Source: Firmicutes bacterium UBA2116
Lineage (GTDB): Bacteria; Bacillota; Clostridia; Tissierellales; Sedimentibacteraceae
Assembly: GCA_002331025.1 (NCBI GenBank)
Contig: DCYG01000033.1
Coordinates: 60,277-124,276, forward strand
DNA: 64,000 bases
Direction: 5' to 3'
Position 1 is the stretch's first letter. Every line of letters starts with the position of its first letter. The position numbers and the translations under genes are program-made. The notes below the pieces were generated by a model. It did not search any database, was not told where the DNA came from, and saw nothing but the letters and a program-made list of their open reading frames with translations. Positions 18,169-26,382 of the stretch are shown one piece after another.

Positions 18169-18900
18169 ATGGAAAACCTACAAAAAATAGTAGTACTGAT
18201 TGATGCGGATAATACGCAGCTTGCCAAAATGGATAATGTGATGCGTGAAATTTCTACGTATGGTCGTATTATCGTAAAAAGGGCTTATGGAAATTGGAAA
18301 AAAGAAAACCTCAAGAATTGGGAAGAAGAGGTGAAACGCTTGGCAATTAAGGCAGTGCAGCAGTTTGATTATGTATCAGGGAAAAATGTAACAGATATGG
18401 CTATGGTTATAGATGCCGTAGATTTGTTACATACAGGTATATATGATGCTTTTGTTATTGTTGCAAGTGACAGTGACTATACTCCCATTGCAATAAAACT
18501 ACATGAGTCTGGTGTATACGTTATAGGGGTAGGTGAAAAGAAAACTCCTGAAGCCTTTAGGAATTCTTGTGATGAATTTATTTACTTAGAAAATTTGTCA
18601 GAAAAAGAGTTGTCTAAAGTTGATGATATAGATGTTGAACATGATAATAATTCTGATACAAATATCAATGAAATTCATAGTTTATTAAAAATTGCATTTG
18701 AGAAGTATCAAGATGATGACGGCTATGTTAACGTTAGCTCCGCAGGAACATTTATTAAGAGAACAAAACCTGATTTTGATTTACGTTCTTATGGGCATTT
18801 GAAATTACCGGATTTAATAGAAGCATATCCGGATAAATATGAAATAAAAAGGTATAGAGGTAAGGGAACGGTTACTATTGTTGCCTACAAATGCTTATAA
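18169..18900 (+). CDS. NYN-domain ribonuclease with OST-HTH (LOTUS) domain
   Basis: A 243-residue protein. The N-terminal NYN (PIN-like, DUF88/LabA) domain spans about 5-145 with IVVLIDADNTQ (Asp12, Asp14), VTDMAMVIDAVDLL and VASDSDYTPI, supplying the acidic metal-binding cluster of this RNase fold. The C-terminal 165-240 (LLKIAFEKYQDDDGYVNVSSAG to YEIKRYRGKG) fits an OST-HTH/LOTUS RNA-binding domain. It is probably a metal-dependent ribonuclease guided by the LOTUS domain. Its role in this island is unknown; RNA degradation during infection is a guess. The ATG follows CCAGGAGAAG. Confidence 0.85.
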   Translation: MENLQKIVVLIDADNTQLAKMDNVMREISTYGRIIVKRAYGNWKKENLKNWEEEVKRLAIKAVQQFDYVSGKNVTDMAMVIDAVDLLHTGIYDAFVIVASDSDYTPIAIKLHESGVYVIGVGEKKTPEAFRNSCDEFIYLENLSEKELSKVDDIDVEHDNNSDTNINEIHSLLKIAFEKYQDDDGYVNVSSAGTFIKRTKPDFDLRSYGHLKLPDLIEAYPDKYEIKRYRGKGTVTIVAYKCL

Positions 18901-19031
18901 TATGGCGATAAAATAAAATGAGAATAATTTAAGAAAAGTGATGATGAGACAATACGTATAATTTGTGTGTGGATTGCCATAATGAGATTATATACGCTTA
19001 ATATCAGCTTATCTCGAAGGAGGATAACACT

Positions 19032-19847
19032 ATGCCGGAGCTTCCTGAAATGGAAACATACAAAAAATTACTTACTGAAAAAATTCTCGGAAAGACTATC
19101 ACAGATATTGAAGTTAACAGAGAGAAGTCAATTAATGTGTCAAGCTTAGAATTTATTCAAGAAATTAAAGGAAAACAGATTATAAAAATAGATCGTCGGG
19201 CTAAACACTTAATTTTTAGTTTAAACTCCGGAAAACACCTTTTATTGCATTTAATGCTTGGAGGGTGGATGTATCTTGGAAATGAACATGACAACCCTGA
19301 CCGTACGAAGCAAGTCGTTTTATCTTTTGGTGATACGAATCTCTATTTCATTGGTCTGCGATTGGGATATCTTCACCTATTGGATGAGCAGGATCTGCAG
19401 CAGAAGTTTTCTGATTTAGGTCCTGAGCCTCTGGAGCCGGACTTTACATTAGATACTTTTCAAGATATGTTACAGTCTAAACGTGGAAAATTAAAAACGA
19501 CTCTCACAGATCAAAAGACAATAGCCGGTATAGGTAATTTATATTCGGATGAGATATGCTTTGAGGCGAAAATTAGGCCAACTGTGACAGTAAATTCTCT
19601 TGATGGGGATAGTATGTTTTCTGTATATAATTCAATACATACTGTTTTGCAGAATGCTGTTCATCTTGGCGGATATATGGAGAACCCTTTATTTCTGGGT
19701 GATCAGCACACTGGAGGATATAACAATCACATACTGGTATATGACAGAGAAGGAGAGAAATGCAAACGATGCGGAGGAACCATTGTCAAAATAGAGCTTA
19801 ATTCTCGCAAATGCTTCTATTGCCCGGATTGCCAGCTGCATAAGTAA
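19032..19847 (+). CDS. mutM: Formamidopyrimidine-DNA glycosylase (MutM/Nei family)
   Basis: A 271-residue protein starting MPELPEMETYKK, which places the catalytic Pro2 and Glu3. It has a conserved Lys in DRRAKHLIF (near residue 57), the H2TH region with TIAGIGNLYSDEICFEA, and a C-terminal zinc finger CKRCGG...CFYCPDC. These enzymes excise oxidised purines (8-oxoguanine, FapyG) or pyrimidines and nick the abasic site. Whether it is Fpg or Nei-like cannot be settled. The ATG at 19032 follows AAGGAGGATAACACT. The usual polA/coaE neighbours of housekeeping mutM are absent, so it may be an accessory copy. Confidence 0.85.
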   Translation: MPELPEMETYKKLLTEKILGKTITDIEVNREKSINVSSLEFIQEIKGKQIIKIDRRAKHLIFSLNSGKHLLLHLMLGGWMYLGNEHDNPDRTKQVVLSFGDTNLYFIGLRLGYLHLLDEQDLQQKFSDLGPEPLEPDFTLDTFQDMLQSKRGKLKTTLTDQKTIAGIGNLYSDEICFEAKIRPTVTVNSLDGDSMFSVYNSIHTVLQNAVHLGGYMENPLFLGDQHTGGYNNHILVYDREGEKCKRCGGTIVKIELNSRKCFYCPDCQLHK

Positions 19848-19950
19848 AAAAATAAAAAGTAATCAACTGGAATGAGTTGCTTAGGTGATGAATGTTTAGG
19901 GGATGCATGAGAGAGTATTAGTATTATAGATGAAAATTATAATAAAAACA

Positions 19951-19979
19951 TTGACAATCGAACAAAAATTCGATATAAT
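19951..19979 (+). promoter_or_regulatory. Perfect consensus promoter of the deaminase gene with a LexA-like box in its spacer
   Basis: TTGACA (19951-19956), a 17-bp spacer and TATAAT (19974-19979) form a perfect sigma-A promoter. The spacer contains CGAACAAAAATTCG at 19959-19972, one base from the LexA consensus CGAAC-N4-GTTCG. A repressor here would block RNA polymerase directly. Confidence 0.75.
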
Positions 19980-20035
19980 ATGCATTAACAATAGTTTTAC
20001 ATATTATAGATATGATAAAAGTTATGGAGGTGCAG

Positions 20036-21517
20036 ATGAATATTAGTAAAAATGATAGTGAGTTGGTTATAGGTATTATAAAAACTGCGGGAACTGATAT
20101 TATTCAAGTTATCCAAAACATAACAGACAGATTAAAATATTTTGGATATACTACAGAAATTATTAAAGTTTCAGATGAAATATTATCGGAATTTTCCAAA
20201 AACAATTTTTTGGTGAAGGATGATGAAAACAAGGAATACCGTAGAATATCTCATTATATGGATTTAGGGAATGAAATCAGAAGCAAGACTGGTGATTATT
20301 CTATCCTAATGAAAGGTGTAGTTTCAAAAATGCTGTTGAGCAGGGAAAATCTTGAAAATCCAGCTCCAAGAAAAAGAATAGCATATATTATAGACTCTAT
20401 AAAACATCCGGAAGAAATCAAATTTATGCGAAAAACATATGGAGTTGGACTTCACTTAATTGGTGTGACTAGCATAAAAAACAGAAGAATTGAATACTTG
20501 ACTAAAGAGAAGGGCATGACACGTAAACAGGCAGAAAATATATTAGAAAGAGATTCTGATGAATCTGTAGAATATGGACAACATACGAAGGATGCATTCC
20601 AACATTCTGATTATTTTATAAATGTAACAAACAACAAGGATGAAATCAGGAGCAATGTATATCGTTTAGTGGATTTATTATTTGGAGCCCCGTTTATTAC
20701 TCCGACTTTTAGTGAATACGCAATGTTTATGGCATATGCTTCATCGTTGCGATCAGCAGACTTATCAAGGCAAATAGGCTCTGTAATAGCTAAAAATCAA
20801 GAGATAATAGCATCAGGAGTAAATGATTGTCCAAAATTTGGGGGAGGACTTTATCAGGTAGAATGTATAGATGATGAATATAAAGATGCTGAAGACGGAA
20901 GAGATTATATGATTGGATATGATTCAAATAAGAGAGAGCAAAGCAAAATTATTTCCAAGATCCTAAATTCACTTAATATTGAAAATAGTGATGAAAACGT
21001 TAAAATTATAAAAAATTCTGGAATTGGTGATTTAACTGAATATGGAAGGGTAGTGCATAGTGAAATGGAAGCATTGTTAATGTGTGCTAGAAATAATATA
21101 TCATGTAGAAATGCAGAAATGTATGTTACTACTTTCCCTTGTCATAATTGTGCTAAGCACATTATTGCATCGGGGATTGAGAAGGTTACTTACATTGAGC
21201 CATATCCTAAGAGTAAGGCGTTTGAATTTTACAAATCAGAAATAAGTGAAGATCCAAACGATGATGGCAAAAAAGTGTGTTTTGTTCCTTTTACGGGTGT
21301 GGGACCTCAACGGTTTATAGACCTGTTTTCAACAAACTCAATATACTGGTATAAGAAAACAAGGAAAGACAAGAAAGGTGAAAAAATACCATGGGACAAG
21401 AAAAGTGCGAATTTGAGGAACCCCATGAATGTTCTTAACTATATAGATTCGGAAATGGCTGCTTATAATGCGTATACAGAACTGGTAAAAAGATACAGAG
21501 ATATTAATGATAAGTAA
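20036..21517 (+). CDS. AvcD-like anti-phage dCTP/dCMP deaminase
   Basis: A 493-residue two-domain protein. The N-terminal half is a nucleotide-kinase-like domain with a degenerate P-loop (IGIIKTAGTD). The C-terminal half is a zinc cytidine/dCMP deaminase with HSEMEAL (His341, Glu343) and FPCHNC (Cys369, Cys372) as zinc ligands and catalytic Glu. This fused architecture defines the antiviral deaminases (DCD, AvcD) that deplete dCTP/dCMP on phage infection. In Vibrio AvcD is paired with an inhibitory RNA, AvcI; the 188-bp upstream gap here shows only a promoter. The ATG at 20036 follows TATGGAGGTGCAG; an in-frame ATG at 20012 has no ribosome site. Confidence 0.88.
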   Translation: MNISKNDSELVIGIIKTAGTDIIQVIQNITDRLKYFGYTTEIIKVSDEILSEFSKNNFLVKDDENKEYRRISHYMDLGNEIRSKTGDYSILMKGVVSKMLLSRENLENPAPRKRIAYIIDSIKHPEEIKFMRKTYGVGLHLIGVTSIKNRRIEYLTKEKGMTRKQAENILERDSDESVEYGQHTKDAFQHSDYFINVTNNKDEIRSNVYRLVDLLFGAPFITPTFSEYAMFMAYASSLRSADLSRQIGSVIAKNQEIIASGVNDCPKFGGGLYQVECIDDEYKDAEDGRDYMIGYDSNKREQSKIISKILNSLNIENSDENVKIIKNSGIGDLTEYGRVVHSEMEALLMCARNNISCRNAEMYVTTFPCHNCAKHIIASGIEKVTYIEPYPKSKAFEFYKSEISEDPNDDGKKVCFVPFTGVGPQRFIDLFSTNSIYWYKKTRKDKKGEKIPWDKKSANLRNPMNVLNYIDSEMAAYNAYTELVKRYRDINDK

Positions 21518-21555
21518 TGATATAATATTATAAGCTAGAAATAAGGAGGAAGAGT

Positions 21556-21732
21556 ATGAACAAATCAGATAATTCAAAGGATATAAAATATAACAATAAA
21601 ATAGAGGATGAAAAAACGTATGAAACAATACATTGTATAATTGAAAATTGGCCTGATTGGAAAAAGGAAGAATATAATGCTAATTTTGCTATTTCTGAAT
21701 ATACAGAGAGGCTTATAGTTGAAAACCGATAA
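21556..21732 (+). CDS. Small 58-residue protein downstream of the deaminase
   Basis: The ATG at 21556 follows a very strong AAGGAGGAAGAGT site and opens a 58-codon frame (MNKSDNSKDIKYNNKIE... ending YTERLIVENR), closed by TAA and then by a hairpin terminator. It is hydrophilic, with no membrane segment and no family I know. A TATAAT at about 21520 suggests it may also have its own promoter overlapping the end of the deaminase gene. The position just after a suicide-type enzyme makes an inhibitor or antitoxin role worth testing; this is inference. Confidence 0.6.
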   Translation: MNKSDNSKDIKYNNKIEDEKTYETIHCIIENWPDWKKEEYNANFAISEYTERLIVENR

Positions 21733-22187
21733 GATGAATTGTACTTTAGAAAAATGAATGATAATTTTTACAAGGGTAGAGCCTGAAAATATGGTTTGCC
21801 CTTGTTTTATATATAAACATTGGTTAATCAATAATAAGGATAAGCGTATCCGGTCAAATATGAAATATCGAGTATGACAATATAGGTTTTAACAAGGTTG
21901 ATGATGATTTGCTAAATATGGCAGCAAATTGATTGAGCAGTGCAGTCGGAGGAAGTGAATACTCGATATAATGATATAAAATTTGATGATATCTTATATG
22001 AAAGGGTAATAGCAGAAATACTATTGAGGCACGAAAAGAAGATTTTCGAGATGTTTAAGAAGCATACGTGTTTGGTAAAAAAATACAAAACTATTAATTA
22101 TAACTAATTATGTAGTTATAGCGGTTCTTCAGATATTCTGGTGTGATTTTATGTTTTACATAGAGGGAGAGGATATAAATAGATATT
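21733..22187. other. Gene-poor gap with terminator and a weak short frame
   Basis: Apart from the terminator at 21770-21811 this gap holds only a 50-codon frame from GTG 21955 to TAA 22107 (NTRYNDIKFDDILYERVIAEILL...), preceded by CGGAGGAA that sits too close to the start. I take it as probable gene debris. Nothing else is recognisable. Confidence 0.4.
21770..21811 (+). terminator. Intrinsic terminator after the deaminase unit
   Basis: ACAAGGG (21770-21776) pairs with CCCTTGT (21799-21805), the stem extends inward with AGCC/GGTT, and TTTTAT follows. It closes the deaminase plus small-protein unit. Confidence 0.7.
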
Positions 22188-23549
22188 TTGCTAATGATTT
22201 GGGGTATTATGGAAGGTGTATTATTTTTACTTTCATTGCCCATGTTAAGGAACTCAATAAAAAAACAATCAAATGATATATGGAAAAAGTCTATTGTAAA
22301 AAACAAAACTAGAACAAAAATTTTATTCTCAAAACTAAAAGAAATTTTTCAGTTTATAATTGTTTTTGTTAGTTCTTGCTTTTTTATTAGTATTATTCCA
22401 AGTACTATATTTCAAGCTGTTATGAGATTTTGGAAATTAACTTTTATAGCAACTTTTTCATCTATAATAGTAACATGGATTCAAGAAAAAAAAGAAAGTA
22501 CAAGAAAGAATTTGCAAGGAGCTCTTTTTATAATTGGAATTATAACTACTATATTAACCTTTTTAATTGATATTGAATCTGTTGAAAGCATTGAACATTA
22601 TAAATTATATTTATTGATACCATTATCAATATTTATTTCAATTTTATTTTTATTGATATTAAAGAAATTCAATAAAAAAGGAGAGTACTTCAGCAAATCG
22701 TTAAATAGCATTAGAAAAGATTTATATTATAGAACAACAAATATTGATATACAGAATACAGGTAGTATAGAATTGTCAAAGACATGCGAAAGATACTTTG
22801 ATAAATATTTAAAACATTACAATAAAATAGTATATATGGAGAAAATTGAATTTTCGAATTTATTAGGTAAATATAAGAATTTGTGGTATCAACGGGTTGA
22901 AAGCATTGTAAAGAAAATGTATATAATTAGTTGCTTTATATTATTTGTAAGATTGCTATTTGGATTTGAGATGAAAATTATGTTAAATATTGTTATAATG
23001 TTAACTTTTTATATCAATGTGATTTTTTTGAAAAATATTGATAAGGATGTATTGTGTAGAATTGCTATTATATATTTCTATAGAGAATGGGGATATTGTT
23101 TATATTATAAAGGTAAGTGTAAATTTGTTGGAGATATACAACTAAATGAAACTTCCAAATACCACAAATATATTCATTCGGTTTTAGATATAGCAGCTTT
23201 ATGTAGGGCAGCTGTATATTGTGATAAATGCAATAATACAGAAGTGATAAAAGCTATTTCAAATGAGTTTTATGACCTATTTGATAACTATACGAATGAT
23301 ATAGATTCAAATTGGATAAAAATACTTCCATTATGGATTGTATCATTGTTTGAGTTTAACATTCACGGTAAATTGGCTAAAGAAAAAGAAGTGGTATTGA
23401 GGCAATATTGTAAATGTAAAAGTGAAAGACATGCAATTGACTCATTTCTGTATAGTTTTTGGGTAGACATGACAAGCCAAATGCCCAATAAAAAAATAGG
23501 TATTTTTATTCATGAATTCATGAATAGTTTAGATTGTGAAATTAGTTAG
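22188..23549 (+). CDS. Orphan multi-pass membrane protein
   Basis: A 453-residue protein of no family I recognise. Hydrophobic segments lie at about 5-20, 55-78, 82-100, 108-126, 138-160 and, after a soluble stretch, 243-260 and 264-284. The C-terminal 170 residues are soluble with several cysteines (CRAAVYCDKCNN, QYCKCK). The start is uncertain: TTG 22188 or ATG 22194, both only loosely spaced from GGGAGAGGA. An in-frame TAA at 22176 blocks any longer form. Base composition is even more AT-rich than its neighbours. A membrane protein at the edge of a defence island could be an abortive-infection effector, but nothing proves it. Confidence 0.6.
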   Translation: MLMIWGIMEGVLFLLSLPMLRNSIKKQSNDIWKKSIVKNKTRTKILFSKLKEIFQFIIVFVSSCFFISIIPSTIFQAVMRFWKLTFIATFSSIIVTWIQEKKESTRKNLQGALFIIGIITTILTFLIDIESVESIEHYKLYLLIPLSIFISILFLLILKKFNKKGEYFSKSLNSIRKDLYYRTTNIDIQNTGSIELSKTCERYFDKYLKHYNKIVYMEKIEFSNLLGKYKNLWYQRVESIVKKMYIISCFILFVRLLFGFEMKIMLNIVIMLTFYINVIFLKNIDKDVLCRIAIIYFYREWGYCLYYKGKCKFVGDIQLNETSKYHKYIHSVLDIAALCRAAVYCDKCNNTEVIKAISNEFYDLFDNYTNDIDSNWIKILPLWIVSLFEFNIHGKLAKEKEVVLRQYCKCKSERHAIDSFLYSFWVDMTSQMPNKKIGIFIHEFMNSLDCEIS

Positions 23550-23593
23550 TTTTATAAAGATGAATTTTACTGTTAAATTTTCTGTATATAATA

Positions 23594-23785
23594 GTGTATT
23601 CTGATGATGAAGAGAAAGTGAATTTTGTTTTAAAAAATTTTATTGAAAAAAGCGCATATGAATTAGAAGCTATAACTACCTTGGATTATGTTGCAACATT
23701 TATGTTAGGTGAAGTACATTCGGATTCTCAGATTATTTAAAACAGCAATTGGAAATTCTGAAGAAATGCGGATATGTAGCATAAA
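23594..23785 (+). pseudogene. Frameshifted gene fragment
   Basis: One frame reads SDDEEKVNFVLKNFIEKSA... through LEAITTLDYVATFMLGEVH, and a +1 frame continues it as GFSDYLKQQLEILKKCGYVA up to a TAA. The two halves make a plausible helical protein C-terminus split by a one-base frameshift near 23722. I do not recognise the family. Confidence 0.4.
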
Positions 23786-24216
23786 CAGGATTGTGCTATT
23801 CGTTTATATATGTTTATGGAGGGCTCATGGGTATAGTATACATTAAATAACTATTCTGAAAAATCAATATAAATTAAAAAAGAAGGAATCTTTAAAATAT
23901 TTGCATGACAAAGGGTGTCATACGTGGGTAAGTATATAACCATATCCTACCCCTAATTTTATCGAGCAAGACATAATTGATATTTTGATCGTAAACAATA
24001 TTAAAAACGAAAAAATTAGAGAAATAATTCTATAAAATCTTACAAGTAGTTGTTTAAAATTACCTAAATTTCACTAAAATATAAAATATTTGCATAAAAT
24101 TATAGTATAATTTAAGGAAGGTTACTAATAGTACAAGTTGTTTGAAGTACAATTTGGTCAATCCCTGAACTTTCAGAAGAATTCTTTCCGCTGGATACTG
24201 AGTTTAATCTTTATGT

Positions 24217-24259
24217 AAAAAATCTGATAATTGATTTTACATCACATTATCAGATTTTT
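24217..24259. terminator. Bidirectional-type hairpin terminator
   Basis: AAAAATCTGATAAT (24217-24230) pairs with ATTATCAGATTTTT (24246-24259) around a 15-nt loop, with A- and T-tracts on either side. It separates the relic region from the histidine kinase gene. Confidence 0.75.
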
Positions 24260-24405
24260 CTATACAACTTGTTATTATGTGCTTACGATAATTCTGTAAA
24301 TTTCTTGTATTTAGTGTTTTGTATTTGCTTTTCCCTCTTATTTTAATTATACTGATATTGGTTTAATTTAGATAAAACGGATGACCTTATTGGAGAAGAA
24401 CACAT

Positions 24406-26382
24406 ATGAAAAAAAAGAATGTTATAGTTGTTATCACCTTTTTTATGCTTATCTTGATAATTCAATTTTTTATAACTAATAATGAAAAATATTTAACCGA
24501 AGACGAAATCAAGTGGCTTAAGGAGCAGGAAGCCATAATTTATGCTGCAAATGAAAATGCTCCGCCGCTGCGCTTTGTTGATGAAATAGATAACCAGTAT
24601 AAGGGAGTCGTCGTTGATGTTGTAAATCAGCTGTCATTGGAGCTGGGAATAGATATACAGACTGTACCGATGAAATGGGATGATGCATTATTATCGTTAA
24701 AAGAAGGTCGCACACAAATGTGCGACATGTTTATAAATAGAGAAAGAAGCCAGCATTACTTATTTACAGACCCAATATATAATTTAAGAACTGTCTTATT
24801 GACGAGGGCGGATGATAATTTTGATACAGGAAATATTAATAGTATGAGAATTGCAACGGAATTAGGTGATTATGCTAACAGCTATTTAATCGAGAATTAT
24901 CCTGATGCCGAATTAATATATACACATAATGTTGAAGAAGGGCTTGAACTGTTTTTAAATGGAACAGTCGATGCAGTTATAGGAGATGAACCTATCATAA
25001 CTTTTCTATTGGTAGAAAGGAATGAAAATCTTAATCCTAAATACAGTAATATAATTCTGTATCAACAGGAGGTTGTATTTGCGGTAGCTAAAGATAAGCC
25101 TGAACTGGTACAGATTTTAAACAAGGCAATCCCCCAGCTTAAAAGTAAGGGGCAGTTAGAAAAAATTCAGCAGAAATGGTTTGGGATATCTACTCCTCTG
25201 ACTGATACTGGTAATTCATCTGAATTAATTAAAACTATGATAATATCTCTTGTAATTGCTTCAATAGTAGTGGGAGGCATATTTACTTTAATTATATTCA
25301 ATAATTTCTCATTACAAAGATTGGTGGAAAAAAGAACGACAGAATTAGAAAACAGCAGAAATGAACTGCAAATAATATTTGACGGTATATCTGAATTTAT
25401 GCTTGTTGTTGCTAAGGATAAAAAAGTATTGAAGATTAACAAAAGTTTTGATGATTATATTGCAAATAATGAATCGAGGTTCAGAAATGTTAAGTGTACT
25501 GAATATATAAGTAAATTTTGCGGCGACTGCACCAATTGCCTGCTTGATGATGTATATCAGCATAAAAAGAAGGTTAATAAGGAAGTCACGGTTGGACATG
25601 ATGCCTTTGAAATGAATTTCCAGCCTTTAAAGGATGGTAACAATACTATTCTCATTACGATTAAAAATATTACACTTGATAAAATTAATCGAAATAAAAT
25701 GCTACAAACAAATAAGATGATAGCAGTAGGTCAACTGGCCGCCGGTTTAGCTCACGAAATCAGAAATCCGCTGGGAATAATAAGGACACAAAGCTACCTG
25801 ATAAGGCTCAATGAAAAGATTGATGATGCAGCATACAAATCTTTGGATTATATAGATGTGGCTGTAAAAAGAGCAAGTAAAATAATCGATAATATTTTAA
25901 GCTTTTCAAGATTTTCAAGCAAGGCAGAGAAATTAATCGATGTGAATCAATTGATCGAAGGATTAATAGAAATACACAATGAAGCCATAAATAAATACAG
26001 GATTATTGTCAATGTAGAAAGCAATATTAAGGAACAAATACAATTAAATGTTGAAAGTATCGAACATATTATATTGAATTTAATATCTAATTCGATTGAC
26101 GCCATGAATGATGGAGGAATATTAGGATTAAAAACAAAGGTTGAAGATAATATTTTTACAATCATATGTGAAGATAACGGATCTGGAATAGATGAACATA
26201 ACATTAACAATATATTTGATCCTTTTTTTACAACAAAAGAGTTAGGTAAAGGCACGGGTCTCGGACTGTTTATCGTATATTCGGAGGTTGAAAAATTAGG
26301 CGGAAAAATTGATGTTAAAAGCAAAATAGGCGAAGGTACGACATTTATAATTACGATACCTTTAGAAAGGAAGAAAAATTGA
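24406..26382 (+). CDS. Sensor histidine kinase with solute-binding-protein sensor domain
   Basis: A 658-residue membrane kinase. Order: membrane helix at about 5-25; an extracytoplasmic SBP_bac_3 domain (about 35-260, with GVVVDVVNQLSLELGI and QKWFG) of the kind that binds amino acids; a second helix (about 270-296); a PAS-like domain with an unusual Cys cluster (KFCGDCTNCLL, about 365-385); HisKA with the phosphorylated His450 in LAHEIRNPLG; and a HATPase domain with EDNGSGI and GKGTGLGLF. It probably senses an amino acid such as ornithine and phosphorylates the regulator next door, whose ATG overlaps its TGA by one base. The ligand is inferred from the downstream ortAB genes. Confidence 0.9.
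   Translation: MKKKNVIVVITFFMLILIIQFFITNNEKYLTEDEIKWLKEQEAIIYAANENAPPLRFVDEIDNQYKGVVVDVVNQLSLELGIDIQTVPMKWDDALLSLKEGRTQMCDMFINRERSQHYLFTDPIYNLRTVLLTRADDNFDTGNINSMRIATELGDYANSYLIENYPDAELIYTHNVEEGLELFLNGTVDAVIGDEPIITFLLVERNENLNPKYSNIILYQQEVVFAVAKDKPELVQILNKAIPQLKSKGQLEKIQQKWFGISTPLTDTGNSSELIKTMIISLVIASIVVGGIFTLIIFNNFSLQRLVEKRTTELENSRNELQIIFDGISEFMLVVAKDKKVLKINKSFDDYIANNESRFRNVKCTEYISKFCGDCTNCLLDDVYQHKKKVNKEVTVGHDAFEMNFQPLKDGNNTILITIKNITLDKINRNKMLQTNKMIAVGQLAAGLAHEIRNPLGIIRTQSYLIRLNEKIDDAAYKSLDYIDVAVKRASKIIDNILSFSRFSSKAEKLIDVNQLIEGLIEIHNEAINKYRIIVNVESNIKEQIQLNVESIEHIILNLISNSIDAMNDGGILGLKTKVEDNIFTIICEDNGSGIDEHNINNIFDPFFTTKELGKGTGLGLFIVYSEVEKLGGKIDVKSKIGEGTTFIITIPLERKKN

Larger units (their letters stand above)
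23550..24405. other. Long gap with gene relics and a terminator
   Basis: No intact gene in 850 bp. Visible are the frameshifted relic at 23594-23785 and a short coding-like stretch near 23878-24034, where KESLKYLHDKGCHTWVSI and, after a stop, FIEQDIIDILIVNNIKNEKIREIIL can be read. The terminator at 24217-24259 follows. This looks like the decayed right edge of the island. Confidence 0.5.

Noticed and set aside
19848..20035. An AvcI-type RNA upstream of the deaminase
   Set aside because: The gap is short and shows only the gene's own promoter and leader; no structured RNA or second promoter is evident by eye.
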